Origin: Capniomyces stellatus
Taxonomy: Eukaryota > Kickxellomycota > Harpellomycetes > Harpellales > Legeriomycetaceae
Reading direction: 5' to 3'
Assembly (NCBI GenBank): GCA_001661515.1
Contig: LUVW01000007.1
Span: 542,175-582,463, forward strand
Length of the DNA stretch: 40,289 bases
Shown here piece by piece: positions 32,980 through 40,289 of this stretch. Made by a program: the position numbers and the translations under genes. Position 1 is the first letter of the stretch; each line of letters begins with the position of its first letter. Below the pieces are notes generated by a model, which was given only the letters and a program-made list of their open reading frames with translations, did no database searches and was not told the DNA's origin.

Positions 32980-32998
32980 TGGAATATATATATACGCC
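32980..32998 (-). promoter_or_regulatory. Candidate TATA element of the repeat-protein gene
   Basis: Read on the minus strand, GGCGTATATATATATTCC lies about 135-150 bases upstream of the ATG at 32846. It is the clearest TATA-like run in the promoter region. Such runs are common in this AT-rich sequence, so support is modest. Confidence 0.5.
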
Positions 32999-34340
32999 AA
33001 AGCAAGCGGAAGAAATAGTCGCTTCAACGAGTGATATATAGTATGGACCCCGCGCTAAATACAAAGCGGTGTTTTTAGTTTTTGACAAGATTACACCCGC
33101 TTATGAATATAAAAAAGCATAAAGAACATTGACTACTTGTCCAATCGGGGTATCCTTGGTCGTTATAAATAGCCGGATCATTTCAACTGAGAACATACTT
33201 GACAATGGCAAACAAACTTTAAACAATGCATTGATTTGAAAGTAATGAAAACAAGAAAGCAATGGAAACAAGTAAAGAAAAGAAAAATAATTCCACGGCT
33301 TTTACAACAAGTACCATTCACAAAAACTACCGCATACAAACAACGTGAGAAAGTAGTAAAATGGCTTATTGTTTATCAAAACCTGGTTGTGTAATTTGAA
33401 GAAGTTTGATTATTTGGCTTAACAATCAAAGGCTTGTTTACAAGTGATTATAGCAAACAACAACGTACTTGACATCACTGTTATGTTTCTGATTCGATGC
33501 TTATCAATTGCTTGGAATTTTAACAATGGTTGGTATACGGTTGTATAAGCTGGCTTTTGGCGTTGACCATCAAATCTATTCATTGGCAAATATCACATGA
33601 AGTTAGTAGGCGAATTAGGGTTCTGCTGGATTCTTTTCAACCGTCATTGATATAGCTTGGCACTCAACCCCAAGGCCGCAGTTCAGATATTGATCACAAA
33701 TATCTAGTTACTTTGCATTAAACGCCATACCTGAACTTTTGATTTCTATTTCCACACTACGCTCTGGCATATATATGTTTATCACATTTAGTAGGTTACA
33801 AACATCCAATTTCTTAAATTTTGGTTTATTACTGACATAGTATGGAATGATGGGTAATAACGGGCTGCTGGCGATGTATGCAAGTGTAAAGTACGTCCAC
33901 ATGGCTGTAGTTATGGCACCGTGGTGGGTTTACTTCCCACATAGCCTCACTTATAATACCCAAACCAGAATATCGGGATATGCTTGTTATTACTAGCAAA
34001 AGGTCCTAGGCGCGAAAAAAGTACCAATTTCCAACATTACAGCCATTGGGGTCAACTCTGTTTGTTAATTGGTGGAATTGTAAAACTTAAAGTTAAAATT
34101 GAGAAATCACAGACCTGCATACTCCATGCTTTACAAAGTTTTAATGCTATTTATACATCCAACCTTTTGTTACACTAAAGCTTGAAGATACTTTTAAAAT
34201 TCAGCTATAATGAGTGGGAGAATTAGCTTTCCAAGACATTACAATACATTACTTTTTTTTTTATAATTGAAATCAAAGCAATAAATCTTTTGTAGACTAA
34301 ACACTATCTTTCTTAATTATAAAAGCAACGAGATTCCAAT
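32999..34340. other. Divergent intergenic region, no gene recognised
   Basis: Spacer between the repeat-protein gene (-) and RIC8 (+), with the RIC8 promoter at its right end (poly-T at 34253-34261). A minus-strand frame at 33708-33902 is open for 64 codons but resembles nothing I know and lacks convincing flanking exons. Confidence 0.5.
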
Positions 34341-36705
34341 ATGGATGCAATTAACCAAGGATTAAGCAGCGAGATTAAAGGCTTTGAGGATTGGGAGAAA
34401 AATGGATGCCAAAAAGATGAAAATAAAGAAAGATTGGGTACAATAATATCACTAGTCGAGAAGCTAAACGGGGATCCAAGCGGTATTAACATTATTCCAA
34501 TAACTTGTAGCACTGTTTTGATAAACTGGCTCATTTCCAAACAATTTTGCATCAAAGTTGAGCCAGAAATTAACGAGTGTTGCTAATTATCATCAATATA
34601 GAAAGTAGCTCAGCTAATAGGAAAAAGCTGGTCAGGCTTATAACAGACAATTATATAGCAAAGAACAGTGGTGATGTGGATTTAAAAGGTACTTTTTTAT
34701 TGGCATTTAGAATGTGTTTGGCACAAGAAAATACCAATGACAACAAGTACAGATAAAAAAAAACCCGATATTAGTGTTAGAAATAGTAAATAGATTGACT
34801 TTGAATATTATTATTTGCTGTATAAACGATAGAAACCCTAACAGCATTGGATCTGTTAAAGAGGTTAGGTAGAGTGTGTAACGACAGTGCCGAGTTGTTC
34901 AAGGAAGAAAGTATTTCCGGCTTAGTAGAGCTTATAGGCGGAAAAGAGCAGAGTAGCGCTTCGGAAGTAGAGCTTAAGGCTAATATTGTTGCCGAGACTC
35001 TGACAATAATAGCAAACTCTATCCTCCTTGATGGAAGCACAAGGGGCTTTTTTTTAAATAGTAGCGGATTTGAAATGATATCAAATATTTTAGAGGTGAG
35101 TTCATAAAGTACAAGTTCAGTAGAATTATTTATTGAAGGCCGTAATATTAATCATATTTGATGTTTGATGGGCGGTTTTTAGGGATATAGTCTAAACGCT
35201 AGGGTGGTTTTTCTTTGTGGAAGGATTTTGTTTTTGACGACACATACGGGTGAAGGCATAACGGAAGCGATAGAGATATACAGTTTCCATACCAAGCTTC
35301 CAAATGTAACACACAGTTTTTTTTTAGTTGCACGCAACACTTTAACTACACACAAGATTTTAGATTTATGCAAACACTATTTGGTATCCATAACCAATTT
35401 CTTTTATAACTGTGAGCTCTATAGACCATACAAGGCTTGCTATTTTCTAAAGACGATAAGCAGTGTATCAGTGGTAGCTCAACAATAACACCAATTATGG
35501 CAGTGAAAGAAGGGCTCAAAGCTATATATAACCTATGCATGTTTTACGAGAGAAAAACTTGGAATGCCAACGACGAACCGAGTAGTGAAAGCAGTAGAAT
35601 ATACTTTGGAAAAGTTTTACAGAACTCTCAGATGGGGAAATTCATGGAGTAATTATTATTGTTGTTATTGTTGTTATTGTTGTTATTATCGATATTGTTG
35701 ATATTAATGCTATTGTTGTAACTCACACTACCTGAGCTAGACTGAATATCAAGACATGTCAACTGAGTGATCAGTAATTTCATATTTTATTGTACTTTAA
35801 TATATCTGTGAATCGCGAATAGGTTGCTGTGCGTTATGTTAAACCTGCTGTCTGCTTCAAGGACCGTCGAGTCCATTGACGAGTCTGTGGTAGTATCAGC
35901 GATTCAGATTCTATTCTTAATGCCAGTCGATAGCTCTGAGAGTATCAAGAATCTTTGGCTGCCCAGAGATTCCCTGATGAAAAACTTGGAGGTGATATAT
36001 AAGCTGCTTGAAATTAAGCTTGAGAAAAACGATACCACTGATCGCATCAAGATACACCGGATTACCCCAGAAGAGCAGTCGTGTGAGTTTCCTATGTTTT
36101 GTGTGCTGGGTCGGTGTGTACTTGCAAGCGATAACGTTCGAGAGGCATTATATAACAACTTGTTTGGCACCAGGTAGAATACAAATATACCCTAAAGCAA
36201 TATATAAACAGCTACAACTGATATGACTTGTAAATCAACTTTAATTATAATGTGACATTTTAGAGACTTTTCAGTACAGCCAGAGAAGGGAGACTCGACG
36301 CGTGCAAGAATTACTAGACTTATAAGTTCACCGTTGCAAACCGAGTATACACAAGTGGCTGGCGATTTTATGTTGGCCGTCTGCAATTCCGACGTGCAGC
36401 TGTTTGTCAAGAACATTGGGTTTGGAAATGCGGCAGGGTATCTCAATTCTCGCGGGGTAGCAATAGGTTCGAGTATGCCTGGTTCACTTAATCCTTTGTT
36501 AGGATCTACCTCCACTGATGGTGGTGAGATTTCAGATGTTGTTACTGGTACAAAAACTGAAGAGCAGAGTGCCATTTCCAATGAGCTAGCCGAGATGACC
36601 GAAGAGGAAAAAGAGCTCGAGGCCGAAAGACTGTTTGTATTGTTTGACCGTCTTCAAAAAACAGGTGTAGTTCAGGTGCAAACCGCTTTTAATAACCCCC
36701 AGTAG
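34341..36705 (+). CDS. RIC8: RIC8/synembryn, chaperone and exchange factor for G-alpha
   Basis: Cytosolic armadillo-type protein that folds G-alpha subunits and promotes their nucleotide exchange. Seven exons join in frame: 34341-34576, 34621-34688, 34833-35095, 35183-35305, 35425-35648, 35823-36173, 36264-36705, giving 568 codons plus stop, near the usual 530-560. Family blocks follow in order: TALDLLKRLGRVCNDS, NARVVFLCGRILFLTTHTG, PIMAVKEGLKAIYNLCM, LLCVMLNLLSAS, and FCVLGRCVLASDNVRE. Most diagnostic is the C-terminal part: RLISSPLQTEYTQVAGDFML, LFVKNIGFGNAAGYLNSRGV and EMTEEEKELEAERLFVLFDR, corresponding to animal RIC8 (VKRVAAEFLFVLC, FIKYTGYGNAAGLLAARGL, GMTEEQKE-EAMKLV-MFDKL). The first intron (34577-34620, 44 bases, donor GAGTGTTG) is the weakest call. 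The fifth intron holds a TTG/TTA trinucleotide run at 35656-35692. RIC8 is absent from budding yeast but present in filamentous fungi and animals. Confidence 0.5.
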
Positions 36706-36830
36706 ATTTAGTTTTTTTTGTTTTTATTTATAGTTAAGTTTTTGTTTTTATTTATAGTTAGGTTTCTGTTATGATTAGGCTTATGTTTTTGTTTATGATT
36801 AGGCTTTTGTTTATGTTTTTGTATATTAAC
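36706..36830 (+). repeat. Imperfect T-rich repeats in the RIC8 3' flank
   Basis: After the stop codon come two copies of TTTTTATTTATAGTTA, then repeated GATTAGGCTTNTGTTT phrases to about 36826. This probably forms the 3' UTR or transcription end region. The stretch from here to 37340 shows no supported gene; the 105-codon minus-strand frame at 36826-37143 has no recognisable content. Confidence 0.5.
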
Positions 36831-37340
36831 AAGCCAGGTATAACACAACATATACTACGCTTATACCAATCTGCGTGAGAACAAAGTTGATTAGTCGTAG
36901 TATGTGGTTTGATTTTGCAACCAACGGGGAGTATAGGCAAGTTACAGAAACGTATTGTCTGTGTGGAGTAAGTGTTTCAAACAAGCAATAAAGCTTGAAT
37001 TCGACAGGTGTAGGGCAAGTCGGAACTATTGAAACGTTGTTAAAGTGACCCCAACGCGCAATACTGCTAATGGTAATTAATGAAAATGAAACACAGGGAT
37101 TACAAATTTTTTGTCGTATCAAATCGTTATAATCTGTTACCACAATTGTTTTTGTTGTTAGCTGATTTTAGATGACTTTAGACGTTTTAATAGATTATTG
37201 TTTAATGTTTATTTTTATTAAATAAAACTTGTACTTTAAATTACGAGAGATCCATTTTGGTCTCGTCTTACTAGCCTCCTAAACTAACTAAACTGCATAC
37301 TCGTGCATCTTGTTTCCAACATGAAACACGGTAATTAAAT

Positions 37341-37406
37341 AACTATAACTATAACTATAACTATAACTATAACTATAACTATAACTATAACTATAACTAT
37401 AACTAT
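37341..37406. repeat. (AACTAT)n microsatellite, eleven units
   Basis: Eleven uninterrupted copies of AACTAT. It lies directly upstream of the first of the hairpin elements below, and shorter CTAA/ATAACT runs precede copies two (about 38171-38215) and three (about 38540-38582), so this composition appears to be part of the repeated module. Confidence 0.5.
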
Positions 37407-37459
37407 ATAACTAAAACTGGATAATAATATCTTCCTAATGATACGTACTTAACACATTC

Positions 37460-37491
37460 CCGATTAAAACCACAAAGGGAAAAATCCTCGG
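37460..37491 (+). repeat. Conserved-loop hairpin element, copy 1
   Basis: Stem CCGA (37460-37463) with TCGG (37488-37491) around a loop containing AAAACCACAAAGGGAAAAA. The stem is short (4 bp), so this is the weakest of the forward copies; it is recognised by its loop, which matches copies 2 and 3. Confidence 0.5.
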
Positions 37492-37543
37492 TTATATACT
37501 AGTTACTATAAACTATACTAGACAACTTTACTACACGGTATCA

Positions 37544-37671
37544 GTGTCGTATAAAATAGTATATGACCTGTAGATCGGCACCGAAATCAGATACGATTGC
37601 AGTACCGACCTAATAGAAATATAAAGAGTAGTTTTTTATACAACTTGGTTGTAGTTTTTTTTATACGACAC
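37544..37671. repeat. 13-bp inverted repeat enclosing an imperfect GTCGTAT palindrome
   Basis: GTGTCGTATAAAA at 37544-37556 is the exact reverse complement of TTTTATACGACAC at 37659-37671. GTCGTATA (37546-37553) also pairs locally with TATATGAC (37560-37567), with one G-T position. ACAACTTGGTTGT inside (37641-37653 region) forms a further small hairpin. It sits about 80 bases after hairpin copy 1. Confidence 0.5.
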
Positions 37672-38254
37672 TTCAATTTCAGTTTATTTAGTTTAGTTTA
37701 GTTAATTATTTTACTTAGTTTTGATTTAATTTTAGTTTTACAATTTTTGGTTGGATTCGATCTGCGAATAATTTTTGAATAACTTTTTAGATAGAGAACG
37801 AATTTGAACAATACCTTTTTTTTATATAAGACACGTATATTTAACATAATAAAATACTATAAACCATAAAACGAATATAGCAACAGTTAAGCATATATAT
37901 AAGTTAAGACGGAACCAGATCAACGACTACAGTTATATTCAAGTATAGTCAGTTGATCAAAGTCCTAAGTGGACATAGTCAACCAGCGTTTGACACTACA
38001 AGTCTGTAGAGTGAATTTCCGGCTTAAAATATCACCTGCATATATTTCTGTTAACTGCTAGTCTTATTCTGATCTCACTCGAGATCGTCCGTATCTGATG
38101 TTTATATATCTTTTATTGCTAAGTAAAAACTAGAAAGATTCACTCCTTTGAGTCGAATCTCATATCCTTATAACTAACTAACTAAATAAATAAAATAACT
38201 AAATAACTAAATAATTAATAATAATGAGCACATCCAATCGGACCCCTAAATACT

Positions 38255-38286
38255 GTTGATAAAACCACAAGGGGACAAAACTCAAC
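38255..38286 (+). repeat. Conserved-loop hairpin element, copy 2
   Basis: Stem GTTGA (38255-38259) pairs perfectly with TCAAC (38282-38286) around the 22-base loop that contains AAAACCACAAGGGGACAAAA. The loop is nearly identical to copy 3 while the stem sequence is unrelated to it. Confidence 0.5.
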
Positions 38287-38327
38287 TGTACATAGCTGTT
38301 TGATTATATTATTCACTATTACTTTTC

Positions 38328-38346
38328 GTCGTATTATATATACGAC
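38328..38346. repeat. 19-bp palindromic hairpin following copy 2
   Basis: GTCGTATTATATATACGAC: a 7-bp perfect stem (GTCGTAT with ATACGAC) and a 5-base loop, about 40 bases after hairpin copy 2. The same 19-base structure with a compensated pair occurs at 38712. Confidence 0.5.
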
Positions 38347-38590
38347 AAGTTGTAGAATTTCGTTCGTGCCCGGATTGTTGTCCAAACTATTCTATCAAAA
38401 TTGTTTATTGTTTATTGTTTATACAACCTAATTCTTATGGTTTACTATTATTGGAAATTCATTTATTTATTAAAAAGAAAGACCTGGATTCAAAAAAGTT
38501 GAGCACCATCTTTTTTGTACCAGAAATTGTGAAAAATAAAACTAACTAAAATATAACTAACTTAAATAAAACTAACTAAAATATTAATGT

Positions 38591-38667
38591 TATCAAACTA
38601 ACCAAATGACTCGCTGTCAAAAACCACGAGGGGCAAAAATACAGCGACTCCAGAAATTAGTTTGATA
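38591..38667 (+). repeat. Conserved-loop hairpin element, copy 3, with outer stem
   Basis: Inner stem CGCTGT (38612-38617) pairs perfectly with ACAGCG (38641-38646) around a 23-base loop containing AAAAACCACGAGGGGCAAAA. An outer perfect 11-bp stem, TATCAAACTAA (38591-38601) with TTAGTTTGATA (38657-38667), encloses it, separated by 10-base internal strands on both sides. Confidence 0.5.
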
Positions 38668-38711
38668 TCAATTTATATATATTTACTAGTGTAAATATAT
38701 GTTAAACTAGT

Positions 38712-38753
38712 GTTGTATTATATATACAACAAAGTGTTGTATATAAATACAAC
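38712..38753. repeat. Two GTTGTAT palindromic hairpins following copy 3
   Basis: GTTGTATTATATATACAAC (38712-38730) and GTTGTATATAAATACAAC (38736-38753) each have a perfect 7-bp stem GTTGTAT/ATACAAC with loops of 5 and 4 bases. The first is identical to the 38328 palindrome except for a paired C-to-T and G-to-A change. Confidence 0.5.
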
Positions 38754-38764
38754 ATAAAAATACA

Positions 38765-38830
38765 ATAGTTATTAATCAATGCATATGGTTTTCGCCCACG
38801 GGTTTTTACATAGCATTGCCTAATAACTAT
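38765..38830 (-). repeat. Conserved-loop hairpin element, copy 4 (inverted), with outer stem
   Basis: Read on the minus strand the loop is TAAAAACCCGTGGGCGAAAA, like copies 1-3. The inner stem is CAATGC-A-TATG (38777-38787) with CATA-GCATTG (38809-38818), ten pairs with one bulged A. The outer stem ATAGTTATTA (38765-38774) with TAATAACTAT (38821-38830) is a perfect 10 bp, so the whole element folds as two nested stems. Confidence 0.5.
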
Positions 38831-39049
38831 AGCATTTCTTTCATTTATTATAATTCTATTATTTTAATATTAATTATTAGTTATTCATATTTTTATTTAA
38901 TTATTTAGTCGTTAGTTTTATTTAAATAGTTTCTTTTATGACATCGGATCGAACCTGGTCTTTTATTTTATAAGTAGTACATTTTATATTAATAAACAGT
39001 CCAAAACGCAAATAGTAGATAGATGATTAAAAATCTTACAAAAGTCAAC

Positions 39050-39121
39050 GGCTTGATGGTCTAGTGGTATGATTCTCGCTTTGGGTGCGAGAGGCCCCGG
39101 GTTCAATCCCCGGTCAAGCCC
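39050..39121 (+). tRNA. tRNA-Pro (anticodon TGG)
   Basis: A complete 72-base cloverleaf. Acceptor GGCTTGA pairs with TCAAGCC, with C as discriminator. The A box TGGTCTAGTGG and B box GGTTCAATCCC are intact. The anticodon stem CTCGC/GCGAG carries loop TTTGGGT with anticodon TGG. No intron. Sequence style is nuclear eukaryotic, not mitochondrial. Confidence 0.5.
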
Positions 39122-39126
39122 ATTTT

Positions 39127-39198
39127 GGAGTGATAGCTCAGTGGTAGAGCTTCCGATTGCAAATCGGGCGGTCCCGAGTTCGAACCTCGGTCGCTCCT
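39127..39198 (+). tRNA. tRNA-Cys (anticodon GCA)
   Basis: A complete 72-base cloverleaf. Acceptor GGAGTGA pairs with TCGCTCC (one G-T pair), discriminator T. The A box TAGCTCAGTGG and B box GAGTTCGAACC are intact. The anticodon loop TTGCAAA gives GCA. No intron. It begins only five bases (ATTTT) after the tRNA-Pro end, and a T run follows directly. Confidence 0.5.
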
Positions 39199-39203
39199 TT
39201 TTT
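39199..39203 (+). terminator. RNA polymerase III T-run terminator after tRNA-Cys
   Basis: Five T residues directly after the discriminator base. This is the strongest Pol III stop in the pair; the linker between the two tRNAs holds only four T. Confidence 0.5.
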
Positions 39204-39975
39204 ATTCTTTGTATCGACCACAGTTTGCTTCTGTTTGTCGGAATAACCAAGGGAGTATTATTCTGAGGATAAATAACTTGAATTAAACAATCAAAATTAA
39301 GAGTGGTCTAGTCAACCGTATCGAAAGTTTTTATGTTTCATTCGATTTTATTGTTATGAAAGACCACAGTAAACTTATGTCAACTCTAACAACAAAAGAA
39401 TGCATAGAAATCAGACAACAACAGAGGGTGAGGGCGCGTATGAGCCCAAATCTCCGATAAGTTCAATGTAATCTCCAGGTTCACTGGTTCAAATCTGGGT
39501 TTTCGAATATATCTTATGTTTTCTTTTACTTTGATAAACAAAACGAAACATCAACAAAACATCAACAATACGATAGAATAGAGCCAAAACCCAGCCTACT
39601 AACATCAGTCAGGCCAAGTTGAACAACACGACACGTTCTGATATTGCTTTTTCGTCTGTCTTTGTGCCTTTGGCTTTTTTATCAGCGGTGTTTCGGGCAT
39701 TTTATAGCGATACAATCAGCTGATTGAGGTAAGGATGAAGATTAAGCAAGAGAGTTGTGAAATTTAAAACATACCAACATGTTTGCCCATATTTATACAA
39801 TTACATGCTCCTGGTGTTGCTGATAAAGGAGCCAATTATCAGTGGTAAATCTAGTAATGAAAGCAAGGACATTTATGTAATAACCCCCTCCCCCACTCCA
39901 CCCCAACTTGAGCTTAAAAGATATTCCAAGTCTGGTGAAACAATCTAAAAACATGAATCAAGCTGAATGTTTAAT
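39204..39975. other. Intergenic region, possible tRNA-derived B box
   Basis: No gene recognised. GGTTCAAATC near 39487-39496 matches a Pol III B box and is preceded by GGTTCACT, but I cannot fold a full tRNA around it and see no A box at the right distance. The remainder is AT-rich, with a C-rich stretch at 39885-39905. Confidence 0.5.
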
Positions 39976-40289
39976 TCAAAATAAAAAAAAATCAAACCTC
40001 TTCAATAAAAGATCAAATTTCAACTCCTGGACTTTAAAGCATTTTTGTAACTTTAGTAAATTTGGACTTGGAAGGCCGTGTTTTGAAGCTAAAAACACAG
40101 GTGCAAACCAGTCCTTTTGTTTGAATAAATTGATCCTTCTGTCCCAAGTCTGATGGTCAGTAAACAGTGTGTATGGAACTGGAGGTGTGCTTTTGAATAG
40201 TTCCAACCGTTTGCAAAAATGTTGGGGTCGGTTTTTGGTAAATGAGTAAGTATATGCTGTATTTGGAGGGTGGAATACAATAACAAAAC
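39976..40289 (-). CDS. Possible partial coding exon at the window edge
   Basis: The minus strand is open from the right edge (40289) to a stop at 39976, about 104 codons, without needing a start inside the window. The first 70 or so codons look protein-like (VFHPPNTAYTYSFTKNRPQH, then STPPVPYTLFTDHQTWDRR and DWFAPVFLASKHGLP), with mixed composition unlike the simple-sequence shadow frames nearby; the end becomes Lys/Phe-rich and probably runs into an intron. I do not recognise the family. The reading is tentative. Confidence 0.5.
   Translation of the reverse strand, partial: FVIVFHPPNTAYTYSFTKNRPQHFCKRLELFKSTPPVPYTLFTDHQTWDRRINLFKQKDWFAPVFLASKHGLPSPNLLKLQKCFKVQELKFDLLLKRFDFFLF

Noticed and set aside
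33708..33902. 64-codon minus-strand frame, considered as an exon
   Set aside because: No neighbouring exons with consistent phase and no recognisable motif were found.
37341..37406. Telomere-like or CRISPR-like array
   Set aside because: AACTAT is a plain hexamer microsatellite with no spacers, and it does not match known telomere repeats such as TTAGGG. No CRISPR structure is present.
37200..38980. Insertion of mitochondrial DNA
   Set aside because: Composition and hairpins recall fungal mitochondrial spacers, but I see no mitochondrial gene fragment, and the adjoining tRNAs are nuclear in type. A database comparison would be needed to exclude it fully.
38984..39266. Short open frames over the tRNA genes
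   Set aside because: They are translations of tRNA sequence, a common source of spurious proteins.

Overview
This is a nuclear eukaryotic window, AT-rich, with compact intron-containing genes (introns of about 45-250 bases, GT(A/G)AG-type donors, (T/A/C)AG acceptors), two nuclear-type tRNA genes and long non-coding spacers. The gene set (RIC8, an NSL1/Mis14-type kinetochore subunit, mS35, PARN, an L-type cargo lectin, a BRF-type TFIIIB subunit) plus a HAC1-like bZIP and a large low-complexity RhoGAP protein point to a fungus. PARN and RIC8 together argue against budding yeast, and the very AT-rich spacers would suit an early-diverging lineage (for example Zoopagomycota/Mucoromycota). That placement is inference.

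Layout from left to right. Positions 1-1445 hold the 5' part of a PARN deadenylase gene on the minus strand, cut by the window edge at a run of C. Positions 2900-4802 (+) hold an eight-exon L-type lectin of the VIP36/ERGIC-53 type, and 5558-6502 (+) a two-exon mitochondrial small-subunit protein mS35. Positions 7055-13293 (-) hold a RhoGAP protein and an upstream 755-residue basic, low-complexity protein; an in-frame candidate intron could make them one gene of about 2,000 residues. A 3.9-kb spacer follows. Positions 17203-19574 (-) hold a three-exon TFIIB/BRF-family factor. After a 6.2-kb spacer with a 14-bp tandem repeat, 25757-28756 (+) encodes a 999-residue bZIP protein with a predicted transmembrane helix after the zipper (ATF6/CREB3-like architecture, HAC1-like basic region). 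Positions 29199-30483 (-) hold NSL1/Mis14, 31173-32846 (-) a probably secreted Asn/Pro-rich repeat protein with a highly homogeneous 123-bp higher-order repeat, and 34341-36705 (+) a seven-exon RIC8/synembryn gene.

The most unusual region is 37340-38840, between RIC8 and a closely spaced tRNA-Pro/tRNA-Cys pair. It contains at least four copies of a hairpin element. The loop is conserved (AAAACCAC-A/G-AGGGG-like, one copy inverted), while the stems differ in sequence but stay self-complementary. Two of the copies are also accompanied by a 19-bp palindrome that differs by a compensatory base-pair change. I do not recognise this family.

The genes are ordinary eukaryotic neighbours, not an operon. 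Two of them bear on cell signalling (RIC8 on heterotrimeric G-alpha, RhoGAP on Rho GTPases) and two on the secretory pathway (the cargo lectin and the putative ER-tethered bZIP). Splice sites were chosen by eye from reading frame, consensus and remembered family similarity. No alignment or database search was run. [Form note: the original answer gave no feature confidence values; the uniform 0.5 is a placeholder, not an estimate.]
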